From the NCBI GenBank assembly GCA_030679915.1, contig JAUXRY010000035.1, positions 1 through 47,931 on the forward strand: 47,931 nt of DNA. Direction: 5' to 3'. How positions within the stretch are numbered: the stretch's first letter is position 1; each line of letters starts with the position of its first letter. The DNA is from Thiobacillus sp. Its GTDB lineage: Bacteria; Pseudomonadota; Gammaproteobacteria; Burkholderiales; Thiobacillaceae. The notes under the pieces are model-generated. The model had not been told where the DNA came from and made no database searches. It worked only from the letters and a program-made list of their open reading frames with translations. A program made the position numbers and the translations under genes. This document shows positions 1 through 9,430 of the stretch, piece by piece.

Positions 1-141
1 GAGATGGTGATGCCTGGCGACAACGTCAGCATCGTGGTCTCGCTGATTCAGCCGATTGCGATGGACGAAGGTCTGCGTTTTGCCATCCGCGAAGGCGGCC
101 GCACCGTTGGTGCTGGCGTCGTTGCCAAGATCGAAGAGTAA
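1..141 (+). CDS. tuf: Elongation factor Tu, C-terminal end (partial)
   Basis: The window opens inside the last 46 codons of EF-Tu, the GTPase that delivers aminoacyl-tRNA to the ribosomal A site. Visible is the end of beta-barrel domain 3: MVMPGDNVS, then [19 protein letters not shown] and the terminal [11 protein letters not shown]. It is partial only because of the window edge. The stop lies 8 bases before rpsJ, which fits the end of a str operon (rpsL-rpsG-fusA-tuf) running into rpsJ. Confidence 0.97.
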   Translation, partial: EMVMPGDNVSIVVSLIQPIAMDEGLRFAIREGGRTVGAGVVAKIEE

Positions 142-149
142 GCATACCC

Positions 150-458
150 ATGACAAACCAGAAAATCCGCATCCGCCTTAAGGCGTTTGATTACAAACTG
201 ATCGACCAGTCAGCGCTGGAGATCGTGGAAACGGCCAAGCGCACCGGTGCGGTTGTTAAAGGCCCCGTGCCTTTGCCGACAACAATCGAGCGTTTTGACG
301 TCCTGCGTTCACCGCACGTCAACAAGACATCGCGCGACCAGTTTGAAATTCGTACCCACCGCCGCCTGATGGACATCATGGATCCGACCGACAAAACGGT
401 TGATGCACTGATGAAGCTGGATTTGCCCGCTGGTGTGGATGTAGAAATCAAGTTGTAA
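150..458 (+). CDS. rpsJ: 30S ribosomal protein S10 (NusE)
   Basis: Full-length S10 (102 aa), a protein of the 30S head. In E. coli it is also NusE, which pairs with NusB on boxA RNA in rRNA antitermination. The family signature is intact: [14 protein letters not shown] at the N-terminus, GPVPLPT in the loop, and [19 protein letters not shown] in the middle. It follows tuf by 8 bases and is separated from rplC by 125 bases, so here it appears to travel with tuf rather than leading the rplC group. Its boxA role connects it to the rRNA leader at the right end of the window. Confidence 0.98.
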   Translation: MTNQKIRIRLKAFDYKLIDQSALEIVETAKRTGAVVKGPVPLPTTIERFDVLRSPHVNKTSRDQFEIRTHRRLMDIMDPTDKTVDALMKLDLPAGVDVEIKL

Positions 459-481
459 AAATCAAGGGAGGCAGGTATACT
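453..481 (+). promoter_or_regulatory. Candidate sigma70 promoter for the rplC operon, overlapping the rpsJ stop
   Basis: TTGTAA (453-458) and TATACT (476-481) are separated by exactly 17 bases. The -35 hexamer is formed by the last leucine codon and stop codon of rpsJ. Transcription would start near 488, giving a leader of about 95 nt before rplC that contains a small hairpin, GCAAC-TTTG-GTTGC (546-559). In E. coli L4 controls the S10 operon through a leader upstream of rpsJ; whether this leader plays that role here is inference. Confidence 0.5.
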
Positions 482-583
482 GCGGCCCCTTCAGTAGTAT
501 CAATAGTCGCCGGTCAATAGTAATCGGCACCTAAAAACCTTGTAAGCAACTTTGGTTGCCTGCTTGAGATAGGACATACAAAA

Positions 584-1228
584 ATGAGTATCGGGCTCGT
601 TGGCCGCAAGGTCGGCATGACCCGCGTTTTCACTGAGAGCGGCGCGTCCGTTCCGGTGACAGTGCTGGAAATGTCAAACAATCGTGTGACGCAAGTGCGC
701 ACGTCAGAAAATGACGGTTATACCGCTGTGCAAGTTGCCTATGGCACTCGCCGCAATAGCCGTGTCACCAAGGCGCAAGCCGGACATTTTGCCAAAGCGG
801 GTGTGGATGCAGCTGAGTTGATGCGCGAGTTTCGCGTGTCGGCTGATGAAGCGGCTCAATACCAGGCGGGTGCAGCTGTTTCTGTCGAGGTTTTTTCGGC
901 CGGGCAAAAAGTGGATGTCACTGGCGTTACGCAGGGCAAGGGCTTTGCGGGCACCATCAAGCGTCACAACTTCAGGTCGCAGGGCGATTCGCACGGCAAC
1001 TCGCGGTCGCACAACGTGCCGGGTTCAATCGGTATGGCGCAGGATCCCGGTCGTGTTTTCCCCGGCAAGCGGATGTCTGGTCATATGGGTGCGGTGACCT
1101 GTACCAAACAGAATCTTGAAGTGGTGCGTGTGGATGTGGAGCGTGGATTGGTGCTGGTAAAAGGTGCTGTTCCGGGTTCCAAGGGTGGTCATGTCGTGGT
1201 ACGCCCGGCAGTGAAGGGGGGTGTCTAA
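584..1228 (+). CDS. rplC: 50S ribosomal protein L3
   Basis: L3 (214 aa) binds 23S rRNA early in 50S assembly and reaches to the peptidyl transferase centre. The start [16 protein letters not shown], the central [14 protein letters not shown] and the loop SHNVPGSIG are family hallmarks. The glutamine methylated by PrmB in E. coli (Gln150) aligns with Gln153 here, in MAQDPG, so the modification site is kept. The stop overlaps the rplD start in TAATG. AGGA about 9 bases upstream serves as ribosome binding site. Confidence 0.98.
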   Translation: MSIGLVGRKVGMTRVFTESGASVPVTVLEMSNNRVTQVRTSENDGYTAVQVAYGTRRNSRVTKAQAGHFAKAGVDAAELMREFRVSADEAAQYQAGAAVSVEVFSAGQKVDVTGVTQGKGFAGTIKRHNFRSQGDSHGNSRSHNVPGSIGMAQDPGRVFPGKRMSGHMGAVTCTKQNLEVVRVDVERGLVLVKGAVPGSKGGHVVVRPAVKGGV

Positions 1229-1845
1229 TGGATTTGACTGTCATTAACGATCAGGGTCAACAAGTTACCAGTCTTGCCGCCTCCGATGAAACCTTCGGTC
1301 GCGAGTATAACGAAGCGCTTGTCCATCAGCTGGTTACAGCTTTCCAGGCCAATGCGCGAAGCGGCAACCGGGCACAGCAAACGCGTGCCGAAGTAACTGC
1401 TTCCACACATAAGCCGTGGCGCCAAAAGGGTACGGGCCGTGCACGTGCGGGCCGTACCTCGAGCCCGATCTGGCGCGGAGGTGGTGTGGCTCACCCGAAC
1501 AAGGCGAATGAAAACTTCGAGCATAAAGTTAACCGCAAGATGTATCGCGCAGGTTTGGCGACGATCCTGTCGCAGCTGGCGCGCGAAGGCAAGCTGAAGG
1601 TAGTCGAGAGTCTGGGTATTGATTCTCCTAAAACCAAGCACCTTGCAGACAAGCTGAAGTCGATGGGTTATGCCAAGGTCATGATCATTGCGGAAAATGT
1701 GGATGACAACTTGTGGTTGTCATCGCGCAATCTGCCCAACGTTTACGTGGTCGAGCCGCATCAGGCCGACCCGTGGAGTTTGGTCAAATTCGGTAGCGTG
1801 CTGATCACCAAGGCGGCGATCAAGCAGTTTGAGGAGATGGTGTGA
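1228..1845 (+). CDS. rplD: 50S ribosomal protein L4
   Basis: L4 (205 aa) has a globular domain and a long loop lining the polypeptide exit tunnel. The loop signature [21 protein letters not shown] is visible at about residues 63-83. In E. coli free L4 represses the S10 operon by acting on the mRNA leader. The gene is translationally coupled on both sides: its ATG shares the last A of the rplC stop, and its TGA stop abuts the GTG/ATG start pair of rplW. Confidence 0.98.
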   Translation: MDLTVINDQGQQVTSLAASDETFGREYNEALVHQLVTAFQANARSGNRAQQTRAEVTASTHKPWRQKGTGRARAGRTSSPIWRGGGVAHPNKANENFEHKVNRKMYRAGLATILSQLAREGKLKVVESLGIDSPKTKHLADKLKSMGYAKVMIIAENVDDNLWLSSRNLPNVYVVEPHQADPWSLVKFGSVLITKAAIKQFEEMV

Positions 1846-2150
1846 TGGTTGCGATCAGTCAAGAACGGATGCTCAAAGTCATTCTCGCGCCGGTGGTCTC
1901 TGAAAAGAGCACGCGCATTGCTGACAAGTTGAATCAGGTTGTGTTTCGTGTATTGCGCGATGCAACCAAGCAAGAAATTAGTGCTGCAGTTTCCAATCTG
2001 TTCAAGGTTGAGGTAACGGGCGTCCAGGTGCTGAACGTCAAGGGTAAGGTCAAACGTTCCGGTCGGGTTACGGGTCGTCGTGACAACTGGAAGAAGGCAT
2101 ATGTCACCTTGAAGCCGGGTCAAGATATTGACTTCGCGTCCGGCAAGTAA
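1845..2150 (+). CDS. rplW: 50S ribosomal protein L23
   Basis: L23 (101 aa from this ATG) sits at the exit tunnel mouth and is the docking site for trigger factor and SRP. Family features are [12 protein letters not shown] at the N-terminus and [20 protein letters not shown] near the C-terminus. A GTG at 1842, overlapping the rplD stop, directly precedes the ATG at 1845. GAGGAG at 1831-1836 is well placed for either, so the start is uncertain by one codon. Confidence 0.97.
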   Translation: MVAISQERMLKVILAPVVSEKSTRIADKLNQVVFRVLRDATKQEISAAVSNLFKVEVTGVQVLNVKGKVKRSGRVTGRRDNWKKAYVTLKPGQDIDFASGK

Positions 2151-2161
2151 GGGAGAACAAC

Positions 2162-2989
2162 ATGGCATTGATTAAAGTTAAACCCACATCACCCGGCCGC
2201 CGTGCGGTCGTCAAGGTTGTTACAGCCGGCCTGCATAAAGGCAAGCCGGTTGCTGCACTGCTCGAGCCCCAAAAGCGCGGTTCGGGTCGTAACAACAACG
2301 GACATATTACGGTGCGTCACAAAGGTGGCGGCCACAAGCAGCATTACCGGCTGGTGGATTTCCGTCGCAGCAAGGACGGGATTCCGGCAAAGGTTGAGCG
2401 GATTGAGTACGATCCCAACCGGTCCGCGCACCTGGCTTTGTTGTGTTATGCCGATGGTGAGCGTTGCTACATTATTGCCCCACGTGGCATTGCCGCCGGA
2501 GCGCAGTTGTTGAGCGGTGCGGATGCACCGATCAAGGCGGGTAACTGTTTGCCGCTGCGCAGCATTCCGGTGGGTAGCACGGTGCACTGCGTTGAGATGA
2601 TGCCTGGCAAGGGTGCGCAAATTGCGCGTTCTGCCGGAACCTCGGTTCAGCTGCTGGCGCGTGAGGGTGCTTATGCCCAGCTGCGCTTGCGTTCGGGTGA
2701 GATTCGCAAAGTGCATGTCGATTGCCGCGCCACCCTGGGTGAAGTCGGTAACGAAGAGCACAGCCTGCGTTCAATCGGTAAAGCTGGTGCAAACCGCTGG
2801 CGTGGTATTCGCCCAACCGTTCGCGGTGTGGTGATGAACCCTTGTGACCACCCGCACGGTGGTGGTGAAGGTAAAACCGCAGCAGGCCGTCATCCGGTCA
2901 GCCCGTGGGGTACCCCAACCAAGGGCTATCGTACTCGTAGCAACAAGCGCACCACCAACATGATTGTCCGCCGCCGCAACGCGCGCTGA
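2162..2989 (+). CDS. rplB: 50S ribosomal protein L2
   Basis: L2 (275 aa) is a conserved 50S protein needed for subunit joining and peptidyl transferase activity. The signature DHPHGGGEG lies at about residues 229-237, with the critical histidine (E. coli His229) at His230. The lysine/arginine-rich tail ending RRRNAR is intact. GGGAG just upstream of the ATG is the ribosome binding site. It sits between rplW and rpsS in the standard S10 operon order. Confidence 0.98.
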   Translation: MALIKVKPTSPGRRAVVKVVTAGLHKGKPVAALLEPQKRGSGRNNNGHITVRHKGGGHKQHYRLVDFRRSKDGIPAKVERIEYDPNRSAHLALLCYADGERCYIIAPRGIAAGAQLLSGADAPIKAGNCLPLRSIPVGSTVHCVEMMPGKGAQIARSAGTSVQLLAREGAYAQLRLRSGEIRKVHVDCRATLGEVGNEEHSLRSIGKAGANRWRGIRPTVRGVVMNPCDHPHGGGEGKTAAGRHPVSPWGTPTKGYRTRSNKRTTNMIVRRRNAR

Positions 2990-3004
2990 TTGAGGTAGAA
3001 AGAT

Positions 3005-3280
3005 ATGGCACGTTCTATTAAAAAAGGCCCCTTTGTTGACGGGCATCTGCTGAAGAAGATCGAAGCAATTCGCGGTACCAGCGACAAGCGTCCGGTAAAA
3101 ACCTGGTCGCGCCGCTCTACCGTATTGCCTGACTTCATTGGTCTGACGATAGCAGTACACAATGGTCGCCAGCATATTCCGGTATTCATTACCGAGAATA
3201 TGGTTGGGCATAAACTGGGTGAATTCTCCCTGACGCGCACCTTCAAAGGCCACGTCGCGGATAAGAAAGCGAAGAGATAA
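3005..3280 (+). CDS. rpsS: 30S ribosomal protein S19
   Basis: S19 (91 aa) is a 30S head protein that, with S13, contacts the A-site tRNA region and the subunit bridge. The start [15 protein letters not shown] and the block [14 protein letters not shown] are diagnostic, as is the C-terminal [16 protein letters not shown]. It lies 15 bases after rplB and 8 before rplV and is clearly co-transcribed. Confidence 0.98.
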   Translation: MARSIKKGPFVDGHLLKKIEAIRGTSDKRPVKTWSRRSTVLPDFIGLTIAVHNGRQHIPVFITENMVGHKLGEFSLTRTFKGHVADKKAKR

Positions 3281-3288
3281 GGAGCCGC

Positions 3289-3621
3289 ATGATGGAAGTT
3301 TCTGCAATTTTGCGTGGTACCCGCCTCTCCGCTCAGAAAGGCCGTCTTGTTGCTGACCAGATTCGCGGTCTGCGCGTTGAGAAGGCGTTGAATATTCTGG
3401 CCTTCAGCCCTAAAAAGGGTGCGGAGATCATTAAGAAAGTGCTGGAGTCGGCGATAGCCAATGCTGAGCACAATGAGGGTGCCGATATTGACAGCCTCAA
3501 GGTCAAGACGATTTATCTCGACCAGGGTTCGGTGCTCAAGCGCTTTACTGCGCGTGCCAAAGGCCGTGGCAACCGTATTAGCAAACCTACTTGTCACATT
3601 ACTGTGACTGTTGGGGATTAA
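3289..3621 (+). CDS. rplV: 50S ribosomal protein L22
   Basis: L22 (110 aa) spans the 50S body, and its long beta hairpin lines the exit tunnel near the macrolide site. Family features are the [26 protein letters not shown] N-terminal region, the central [13 protein letters not shown], and the hairpin with [18 protein letters not shown]. Two ATG codons stand back to back (3289 and 3292); GGAG upstream fits both. No deletions are visible in the tunnel hairpin. Confidence 0.98.
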   Translation: MMEVSAILRGTRLSAQKGRLVADQIRGLRVEKALNILAFSPKKGAEIIKKVLESAIANAEHNEGADIDSLKVKTIYLDQGSVLKRFTARAKGRGNRISKPTCHITVTVGD

Positions 3622-3630
3622 GGAAGCGCT

Positions 3631-4335
3631 ATGGGACAAAAAATACATCCAATTGGTTTCCGTCTTGGCATTCAGCGTATCTGGACGGCAAAGTGGTACG
3701 GCTCCAACAAAAACTTCTCCACCATGTTGCTGGAGGATATTAAGGTTCGTGATTACCTTAAGAAGAAGCTGGCCCATGCGTCGGTTTCAAAAGTGTTGAT
3801 TGAGCGTCCGGCCAAGAATGCTCGTATTACCATTTTCAGCGGTCGCCCAGGTGTGGTCATTGGTAAAAAAGGTGAGGACATTGAAGTGCTGCGCAGCGAG
3901 TTGGCGCGCCTGATGTCCGTGCCGGTCCATGTCAATATCGAAGAAGTGCGCAAACCGGAAACGGATGCGCAGATCATGGCCGATGGCATCGCACAGCAGC
4001 TGGAAAAACGCGTGATGTTCCGTCGTGCCATGAAGCGTTCGATGCAGAATGCTATGCGTTTGGGTGCACTGGGCGTCAAGATCATGAGCTCGGGTCGTTT
4101 GAACGGTGCCGAGATCGCTCGTAAAGAGTGGTATCGCGAAGGTCGTGTACCACTGCATACCTTGCGTGCTGAGATTGATTATGGTTTCTCAGAAGCCAAA
4201 ACCACTTATGGCATCATCGGTATCAAAGTGTGGGTCTATAAGGGCGACGCGCTTACACGTGGCGAACAGCCCGCAGCAGTCGAGCATGAAAAGCGCGGCA
4301 AGAAACCAGGAGTGAAACATGCTGCAGCCAGCTAG
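3631..4335 (+). CDS. rpsC: 30S ribosomal protein S3
   Basis: S3 (234 aa) lies at the mRNA entry of the 30S and contributes to helicase activity and decoding. It starts [14 protein letters not shown]. The KH domain is marked by [12 protein letters not shown] at about residues 75-86. The C-terminal domain has [20 protein letters not shown]. The 3' end overlaps the rplP start by 17 bases; both reading frames are intact over the overlap, so this is a real gene overlap. Confidence 0.98.
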   Translation: MGQKIHPIGFRLGIQRIWTAKWYGSNKNFSTMLLEDIKVRDYLKKKLAHASVSKVLIERPAKNARITIFSGRPGVVIGKKGEDIEVLRSELARLMSVPVHVNIEEVRKPETDAQIMADGIAQQLEKRVMFRRAMKRSMQNAMRLGALGVKIMSSGRLNGAEIARKEWYREGRVPLHTLRAEIDYGFSEAKTTYGIIGIKVWVYKGDALTRGEQPAAVEHEKRGKKPGVKHAAAS

Positions 4336-4735
4336 AAGAAAATACCGCAAGGAGCAGAAGGGCCGTAACACGGGTCTGGCTACACGCGGTGCCGATGTGA
4401 GCTTTGGTGATTTTGGCCTGAAGGCTGTCGGCCGGGGTCGTTTGACCGCTCGCCAGATTGAAGCTGCACGTCGTGCCATGACCCGTCACATTAAACGGGG
4501 TGGACGCATCTGGATTCGCATATTCCCGGACAAGCCGATTTCACGGAAACCTGCAGAAGTTCGCATGGGTAACGGTAAGGGTGCACCCGAGTATTACGTG
4601 GCTGAAATTCAGCCAGGTAAGGTTTTGTACGAAATGGATGGCGTAAACGAAGAACTGGCACGTGAGGCTTTCCGCCTGGCTGCTGCCAAGTTACCGATTG
4701 CGACGACATTTGTTACCCGCATGATCGGGAGCTGA
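4319..4735 (+). CDS. rplP: 50S ribosomal protein L16
   Basis: L16 (138 aa) is a late-assembly 50S protein contacting tRNA at the A site. The N-terminus [17 protein letters not shown] is typical and fixes the start at this ATG, inside the last codons of rpsC. Other signatures are [18 protein letters not shown] and [16 protein letters not shown]. The TGA stop is directly followed by the GTG/ATG start pair of rpmC. Confidence 0.98.
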   Translation: MLQPARRKYRKEQKGRNTGLATRGADVSFGDFGLKAVGRGRLTARQIEAARRAMTRHIKRGGRIWIRIFPDKPISRKPAEVRMGNGKGAPEYYVAEIQPGKVLYEMDGVNEELAREAFRLAAAKLPIATTFVTRMIGS

Positions 4736-4738
4736 GTG

Positions 4739-4933
4739 ATGAATACAAAAGATATGCGCGGCAAGGATGCCGCAGGATTAAAGCAGGAACTTGAGTCCCT
4801 GTTGCGTGCCCACTTTGCGCTGCGTATGCAGGTGGCCACTCAGCAGTCAACCAAAACTGCAGATTTGGGCAAGCTTCGCCGCGATATTGCCCGAGTTAAG
4901 ACCATAATGCGCGAAAAGGCGGGTCAAGCATGA
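4739..4933 (+). CDS. rpmC: 50S ribosomal protein L29
   Basis: L29 (64 aa from the ATG) is a two-helix protein beside L23 at the exit tunnel. The pattern of an N-terminal charged segment, [18 protein letters not shown], then [18 protein letters not shown] is characteristic. A GTG at 4736 could add one residue. The TGA stop overlaps the rpsQ start in ATGA, implying coupled translation. Confidence 0.96.
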   Translation: MNTKDMRGKDAAGLKQELESLLRAHFALRMQVATQQSTKTADLGKLRRDIARVKTIMREKAGQA

Positions 4934-5193
4934 CTGAAATTACTAAGTCCGTACGTACCCTGACCGGGCGCGTCGTCAGTGACAAGATGAACAAGACCGT
5001 AACCGTGCTTGTTGAGCGTCGTGTCAAGCATCCATTGATTGGTAAGGTGATTCGCCTGTCCAAGAAATATCATGCCCATGATGAAAACAACGAGTTTCAC
5101 GAGGGTGATATGGTCCAGATCGAGGAGTCGCGCAAGTTGTCGCGTACCAAGGCTTGGGCTGTCAGCAAATTACTTGAGCGTGCTCGCGTTTAA
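4930..5193 (+). CDS. rpsQ: 30S ribosomal protein S17
   Basis: S17 (87 aa) is a primary 16S rRNA-binding protein with an OB fold. [22 protein letters not shown] and the following [20 protein letters not shown] are family signatures. It is the last gene of the S10 operon. A 184-base gap follows, the largest inside the ribosomal block, matching the S10/spc operon boundary of E. coli. Confidence 0.98.
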   Translation: MTEITKSVRTLTGRVVSDKMNKTVTVLVERRVKHPLIGKVIRLSKKYHAHDENNEFHEGDMVQIEESRKLSRTKAWAVSKLLERARV

Positions 5194-5282
5194 AGCTTGC
5201 ATGATGCTTGAAGTTTCAGTATAGTTCTGCGTTTTCCGGTTGGTGAGCCGGTTGGTTTTAGTCCGGTTCGCCGACTCAAGTA

Positions 5283-5303
5283 ATCCTGCGATTGCAGGGT
5301 TTT
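5283..5303 (+). terminator. Weak terminator-like hairpin in the rpsQ-rplN gap
   Basis: ATCCTGC and GCAGGGT (one wobble pair) form a short stem around a GATT loop, followed by TTTC. The U tract is short, so termination would be partial at best. It lies between the last gene of the S10 operon and the first of the spc operon, where attenuation or partial termination would make sense. Confidence 0.35.
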
Positions 5304-5334
5304 CTCCCGAACGGGATCCAAAACTGGCCGCCGC

Positions 5335-5362
5335 TTGGCACAATCAAAGCGTGGTGGATAAA
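5335..5362 (+). promoter_or_regulatory. Candidate spc-operon promoter upstream of rplN
   Basis: TTGGCA (5335-5340) is followed after 16 bases by GATAAA (5357-5362). The -35 is good and the -10 mediocre. A transcript from here would have a very short leader before the rplN ATG at 5378, which weakens the call. Position at the S10/spc boundary is the main support. Confidence 0.3.
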
Positions 5363-5377
5363 GTTGGAGATAATTAA

Positions 5378-5746
5378 ATGATTCAGATGCAGTCCGTATT
5401 GGACGTAGCAGACAACACTGGTGCACGCTCGGTTATGTGCATTAAAGTGCTGGGCGGCAGTCATCGCCGTTATGCAAGTGTGGGCGACATTATCAAGGTC
5501 ACCATCAAGGATGCGGCGCCGCGTGGTCGTGTTAAAAAAGGCGACATCTACAATGCTGTAGTTGTTCGTACCGCCAAGGGCGTTCGTCGTCCTGATGGTT
5601 CGCTGGTGCGCTTTGATGGCAACGCTGCTGTGCTGCTTAATAACAAACTAGAGCCAATCGGCACCCGTATCTTCGGGCCGGTTACCCGTGAGTTGCGTAA
5701 CGAGAAGTTCATGAAGATCGTCTCGCTTGCGCCCGAGGTTCTGTGA
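5378..5746 (+). CDS. rplN: 50S ribosomal protein L14
   Basis: L14 (122 aa) lies at the subunit interface beside L19 and is bound by the silencing factor RsfS. The start [20 protein letters not shown] and the motifs VIVRT-like AVVVRTAKG and [21 protein letters not shown] are diagnostic. GGAG 8 bases upstream of the ATG is the ribosome binding site. It opens the spc operon. Confidence 0.98.
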   Translation: MIQMQSVLDVADNTGARSVMCIKVLGGSHRRYASVGDIIKVTIKDAAPRGRVKKGDIYNAVVVRTAKGVRRPDGSLVRFDGNAAVLLNNKLEPIGTRIFGPVTRELRNEKFMKIVSLAPEVL

Positions 5747-5755
5747 GAGGTAATC

Positions 5756-6079
5756 ATGGCACGTATTCGTAAAAGCGATCAAGTGATCGTGTTAACCGGC
5801 AAAGACAAGGGCAAGCGCGGCACCGTGCTGCGTGTGCTTGATGATGGTCACCTGCTTATTGAAGGCGTGAATCGGGTTAAGAAGCATCAGAAACCCAATC
5901 CCATGCGCAATATTCAAGGTGGAATTATCGAAAAAGAGATGCCGATCCAGGCTTCTAATGTCGCATTATTTAATGTGGCTACTCAGAAGGCTGATCGAGT
6001 TGGTTCCAAGGTGCTGGAGGACAGCCGCAAAGTGCGTGTATTCAAGTCCAATGGCGAAATGGTTGACGCACAGGGGTAA
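5756..6079 (+). CDS. rplX: 50S ribosomal protein L24
   Basis: L24 (107 aa) is one of the proteins that start 50S assembly. An N-terminal KOW motif is visible as [17 protein letters not shown] (about residues 9-25), followed by [14 protein letters not shown] and [17 protein letters not shown]. It lies 9 bases after rplN and 2 before rplE. Confidence 0.98.
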   Translation: MARIRKSDQVIVLTGKDKGKRGTVLRVLDDGHLLIEGVNRVKKHQKPNPMRNIQGGIIEKEMPIQASNVALFNVATQKADRVGSKVLEDSRKVRVFKSNGEMVDAQG

Positions 6080-6081
6080 TC

Positions 6082-6621
6082 ATGGCGCGTTTTCAAGATT
6101 TATATCGTGAGACGGTAGTTCCCAAGTTGGTCGAACAATTTGGTTACAAGTCTGTTATGGAAGTTCCACGTATCCAGAAGATCACTCTGAATATGGGTGT
6201 AGGTGAGGCGGTGGCCGATAAAAAGGTCATGGATCATGCGGTGTCTGATATGCAGAAAATTGCAGGCCAGAAGCCAGTCGTGACCAAGTCGAAAAAGTCG
6301 ATTGCTGGCTTTAAGATTCGTGACAACTATCCCGTAGGCTGCATGGTTACGCTGCGTCGTGGGCAAATGTACGAATTCCTGGATCGTTTGGTAACCGTGG
6401 CTATGCCACGTGTGCGTGACTTCCGGGGTGTTTCTGGAAAATCTTTTGATGGCCGTGGTAACTACAACATGGGTGTCAAGGAACAGATTATTTTCCCGGA
6501 AATCGAGTACGACAAGATTGATGCGATTCGTGGTATGAACATTACGATCACCACCACCGCCAAGACTGATGATGAAGCGCGGGCTCTGCTTGCCGCCTTC
6601 CGTTTCCCGTTCAAGAATTGA
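6082..6621 (+). CDS. rplE: 50S ribosomal protein L5
   Basis: L5 (179 aa) binds 5S rRNA with L18 and contacts the P-site tRNA and S13. Recognisable are [36 protein letters not shown] and the C-terminal [18 protein letters not shown]. In E. coli S8 represses the spc operon by binding mRNA at the rplX-rplE junction; only 2 bases separate the two genes here, so any S8 target must overlap coding sequence. Confidence 0.98.
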   Translation: MARFQDLYRETVVPKLVEQFGYKSVMEVPRIQKITLNMGVGEAVADKKVMDHAVSDMQKIAGQKPVVTKSKKSIAGFKIRDNYPVGCMVTLRRGQMYEFLDRLVTVAMPRVRDFRGVSGKSFDGRGNYNMGVKEQIIFPEIEYDKIDAIRGMNITITTTAKTDDEARALLAAFRFPFKN

Positions 6622-6628
6622 GGTAGGC

Positions 6629-6934
6629 ATGGCCAAATTATCCTTGATTAATCGTGAAGTAAAACGTGCTCGCATGGTGAAGAAATATGCTGCCAAGCGT
6701 GCCGAAATCAAAGCGGTAATCAGCAATTCACAAGCCACCGATGAAGATCGGATGGCGGCCTACCTGGCCTTGCAGCAGCTTCCGCGTGATTCCAGTCCGG
6801 TTCGTCAGCGCAATCGCTGCCAACTGACCGGTCGTCCGCGTGGCGTGTTTAGCAAGTTTGGCTTGGGACGTAGCAAGCTGCGTGAATATGCGATGCGGGG
6901 CGAAATCCCGGGCATCGTCAAGGCAAGCTGGTAA
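6629..6934 (+). CDS. rpsN: 30S ribosomal protein S14, zinc-free form
   Basis: S14 (101 aa) is a late-binding protein of the 30S head. This is the long form without a zinc ribbon: only one cysteine (Cys64, in [12 protein letters not shown]) is present, so it cannot bind zinc as the short CxxC...CxxC form does. The start [13 protein letters not shown] is chosen over an upstream in-frame extension inside rplE because it follows an AGGT ribosome binding site and matches the family N-terminus. Confidence 0.97.
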   Translation: MAKLSLINREVKRARMVKKYAAKRAEIKAVISNSQATDEDRMAAYLALQQLPRDSSPVRQRNRCQLTGRPRGVFSKFGLGRSKLREYAMRGEIPGIVKASW

Positions 6935-6946
6935 GGGGTAGACGAT

Positions 6947-7342
6947 ATGAGTATGAGTGATCCCATCGCGGACATGTTGACCCGCATACGCAATGCGCAA
7001 GCGGTCGAAAAAGTAATCGTTACGATGCCTTCTTCCAAGGTCAAAGTGGCTATTGCCAAAGTGTTGCAAGACGAAGGTTATATTGATGGTTTTGCCATTC
7101 GTGGTGAAGCAGGTAAGCCAGAGCTTGAATTGCAACTTAAATATTACGCAGGACGTCCGGTTATTGAACGCATAGAGCGTGTAAGTAAGCCAGGTCTGCG
7201 TGTTTATAAGGGTGCAGAAGACTTGCCGCGCGTGATGAATGGTTTGGGTGTTGCAATCGTCTCCACTTCCAGTGGTGTCATGACTGATCGCCATGCGCGC
7301 GCCAAAGGCGTCGGCGGTGAAGTTCTGTGCGTCGTTGCGTAA
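6947..7342 (+). CDS. rpsH: 30S ribosomal protein S8
   Basis: S8 (131 aa) is a primary 16S rRNA binder of the platform and, in E. coli, the translational repressor of the spc operon. The start [18 protein letters not shown] and the C-terminal region with [24 protein letters not shown] are typical. It lies 12 bases after rpsN. Confidence 0.98.
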   Translation: MSMSDPIADMLTRIRNAQAVEKVIVTMPSSKVKVAIAKVLQDEGYIDGFAIRGEAGKPELELQLKYYAGRPVIERIERVSKPGLRVYKGAEDLPRVMNGLGVAIVSTSSGVMTDRHARAKGVGGEVLCVVA

Positions 7343-7356
7343 GGTAAGGAGAAAAT

Positions 7357-7887
7357 ATGTCACGCGTAGCTAAAAATCCTATTACTGTACCGCAAGGCGT
7401 TGAAGTGACACTTGGTCGCGCAATTTCGGTCAAGGGCCCACTTGGCGTCATTGATCAGGCAATGTCTAGCGACGTGTCGGTTGCGTTGAAAGATGGTGTG
7501 CTGACTTTTGCGCCCACCAGCACAAGTATCCAGTCGAACGCCATGGCCGGAACAATGCGCGCTTTGGTCAATAACATGGTCCAGGGTGTTTCTAAGGGCT
7601 TTGAGAAGAAGCTGAATCTGGTCGGCGTCGGTTATCGTGCGCAGGCTCAAGGTGATGCGCTGAATTTGACGTTGGGCTTTTCCCATCCTGTTGTGCATCA
7701 AATGCCGGCAGGAATCAAAGTGGAAACCCCGACTCAAACTGAGATTGTGATCAAGGGTATTAATCGCCAGGTCGTTGGGCAGGTGGCTGCTGATGTGCGC
7801 GCGTATCGTCCGCCAGAGCCTTACAAGGGCAAAGGGGTTCGTTATAGCGACGAAGTGGTTATCAAGAAAGAGACCAAGAAGAAGTAA
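7357..7887 (+). CDS. rplF: 50S ribosomal protein L6
   Basis: L6 (176 aa) consists of two similar alpha/beta domains and sits near the GTPase centre and sarcin-ricin loop. The start [17 protein letters not shown] and the C-terminal signature [16 protein letters not shown] are visible. AAGGAG upstream of the ATG is a strong ribosome binding site. Confidence 0.98.
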   Translation: MSRVAKNPITVPQGVEVTLGRAISVKGPLGVIDQAMSSDVSVALKDGVLTFAPTSTSIQSNAMAGTMRALVNNMVQGVSKGFEKKLNLVGVGYRAQAQGDALNLTLGFSHPVVHQMPAGIKVETPTQTEIVIKGINRQVVGQVAADVRAYRPPEPYKGKGVRYSDEVVIKKETKKK

Positions 7888-7903
7888 GGCTTAAGGACAG
7901 ATA

Positions 7904-8257
7904 ATGAACACCAAGCAATCACGGATTCGCAGAGCGCGCAAAACCCGCGCCAAAATAGCGGCCGTCAAGGCGATCCGCCTTGCAATACTCCGCACCAATA
8001 CGCATATCTATGCGCAGATCATTTCGGCGGATGGTGGCACGGTTATTACCAGTGCCTCCACCAACGACAAAGAGATGCGCAGTCTGGTTCCCAACGGCGG
8101 TAATGTTGCCGCTGCTACAGCTGTAGGCAAGCGCTTGGCCGAAAAGGCCAAGGGTTTGGGGATTGAAAAAGTGGCCTTCGATCGTGCTGGATTTAAGTTC
8201 CATGGGCGTGTCAAAGCCCTGGCTGAAGCAGCCCGCGAAGGCGGTTTGGTATTTTAA
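7904..8257 (+). CDS. rplR: 50S ribosomal protein L18
   Basis: L18 (117 aa) binds 5S rRNA together with L5. The N-terminus [12 protein letters not shown] is basic and unstructured, as in the family. The core has [22 protein letters not shown], and the end [24 protein letters not shown] is diagnostic. It follows rplF by 16 bases. Confidence 0.98.
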   Translation: MNTKQSRIRRARKTRAKIAAVKAIRLAILRTNTHIYAQIISADGGTVITSASTNDKEMRSLVPNGGNVAAATAVGKRLAEKAKGLGIEKVAFDRAGFKFHGRVKALAEAAREGGLVF

Positions 8258-8272
8258 CGAGGCAGAAATCAG

Positions 8273-8788
8273 ATGGCCCGTACAGCACCTAATAGTAACG
8301 AAGAGCGCGGCGACGGCTTGCGCGAGAAGATGATTTCGATCAACCGAGTCACCAAAGTGGTGAAAGGTGGACGAATCATGGGTTTTGCAGCGCTGACTGT
8401 TGTCGGTGATGGCGATGGTGGAATTGGCATGGGCAAGGGCAAGTCCCGTGAAGTGCCGGTTGCTGTCCAGAAGGCCATGGAAGAAGCGCGTCGCAAGTTG
8501 GTGAAGATCAACCTGAAGAGCGGCACTTTCCATCACACGGTTGTTGGCCAACATGGTGCTTCACGTGTCTTGATTCAGCCGGCATCTGAAGGAACAGGCA
8601 TTATTGCCGGTGGTGCCATGCGTGCTGTGTTCGAAGTGATGGGTGTGCAGAACGTACTGGCTAAATGCCTGGGTTCCACCAACCCGTACAACGTCGTTCG
8701 CGCAACCATTGATGGCCTGTTGAAGATGTCAACACCTTCAGAAATTGCTGCCAAGCGCGGCAAGTCTATTGAAGACATCACGGGATAA
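8273..8788 (+). CDS. rpsE: 30S ribosomal protein S5
   Basis: S5 (171 aa) affects decoding fidelity and mRNA entry. The N-terminal double-stranded RNA-binding-like domain is visible as [16 protein letters not shown] with the loop [19 protein letters not shown]. The C-terminal domain contains [18 protein letters not shown]. It ends 3 bases before rpmD. Confidence 0.98.
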   Translation: MARTAPNSNEERGDGLREKMISINRVTKVVKGGRIMGFAALTVVGDGDGGIGMGKGKSREVPVAVQKAMEEARRKLVKINLKSGTFHHTVVGQHGASRVLIQPASEGTGIIAGGAMRAVFEVMGVQNVLAKCLGSTNPYNVVRATIDGLLKMSTPSEIAAKRGKSIEDITG

Positions 8789-8791
8789 GTC

Positions 8792-8977
8792 ATGACTGAG
8801 ATCAAAAAAATCAAAGTGACGCAGGTCAAAAGTCTGATTGGCACGAAAGAATCACATCGTGCATGTGTCCGTGGCTTGGGTCTGCGCCGTATGCATCAAA
8901 CTGTTGAAGTGCTGGATACACCCGAAAACCGCGGCATGATTACCAAAGTCGCCTATCTGGTGAAGTGCGAGGCTTAA
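8792..8977 (+). CDS. rpmD: 50S ribosomal protein L30
   Basis: L30 (61 aa) is a small 50S protein present in many but not all bacteria. The signature [21 protein letters not shown], read here in two parts, and [21 protein letters not shown] cover most of the protein. Its TAA stop is immediately followed by the rplO ATG, with no bases between. Confidence 0.97.
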   Translation: MTEIKKIKVTQVKSLIGTKESHRACVRGLGLRRMHQTVEVLDTPENRGMITKVAYLVKCEA

Positions 8978-9412
8978 ATGGAACTAAATACTATTAAACC
9001 GGCTGACGGCGCCAAGAAAAACAAGCGTCGTCTGGGTCGTGGAATCGGTTCGGGTCTGGGCAAGACGGCTGGTCGTGGTCACAAGGGTCAGAAATCGCGT
9101 TCAGGTGGCTTTCATAAAGTCGGCTTTGAAGGCGGTCAAATGCCTATGCAGCGCCGCTTGCCAAAACGTGGCTTTGTCTCGCTAACTAAAGCTGACACTG
9201 CGCGCGTTCGTGTGAGTGAGCTGGCTTCCATCAGTGTCGACGAAATCGATTTGCTGGTGCTGAAGCAGGCTGGTGTAATCAAGGGATCGGTTACCGCTGC
9301 GCGCATCTACCTGGCAGGTGAGATCACCAAGCCGGTCAAATTGCGTGGTATTGCTGTAACCAAGGGTGCTCGCGCTGCTATTGAAGCAGCGGGCGGCAGC
9401 ATCGCCGAGTAA
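8978..9412 (+). CDS. rplO: 50S ribosomal protein L15
   Basis: L15 (144 aa) is a late 50S assembly protein. The glycine- and arginine-rich N-terminal extension [20 protein letters not shown] and [18 protein letters not shown] are diagnostic. The globular C-terminal domain ends [15 protein letters not shown]. secY follows after 18 bases. Confidence 0.98.
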   Translation: MELNTIKPADGAKKNKRRLGRGIGSGLGKTAGRGHKGQKSRSGGFHKVGFEGGQMPMQRRLPKRGFVSLTKADTARVRVSELASISVDEIDLLVLKQAGVIKGSVTAARIYLAGEITKPVKLRGIAVTKGARAAIEAAGGSIAE

Positions 9413-9430
9413 GTTTCGAGGAAACACGCT

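Noticed and set aside
2926..3777. 283-codon minus-strand frame across rplB, rpsS, rplV and rpsC
   Set aside because: It crosses four certain ribosomal genes on the other strand and has no family signature.
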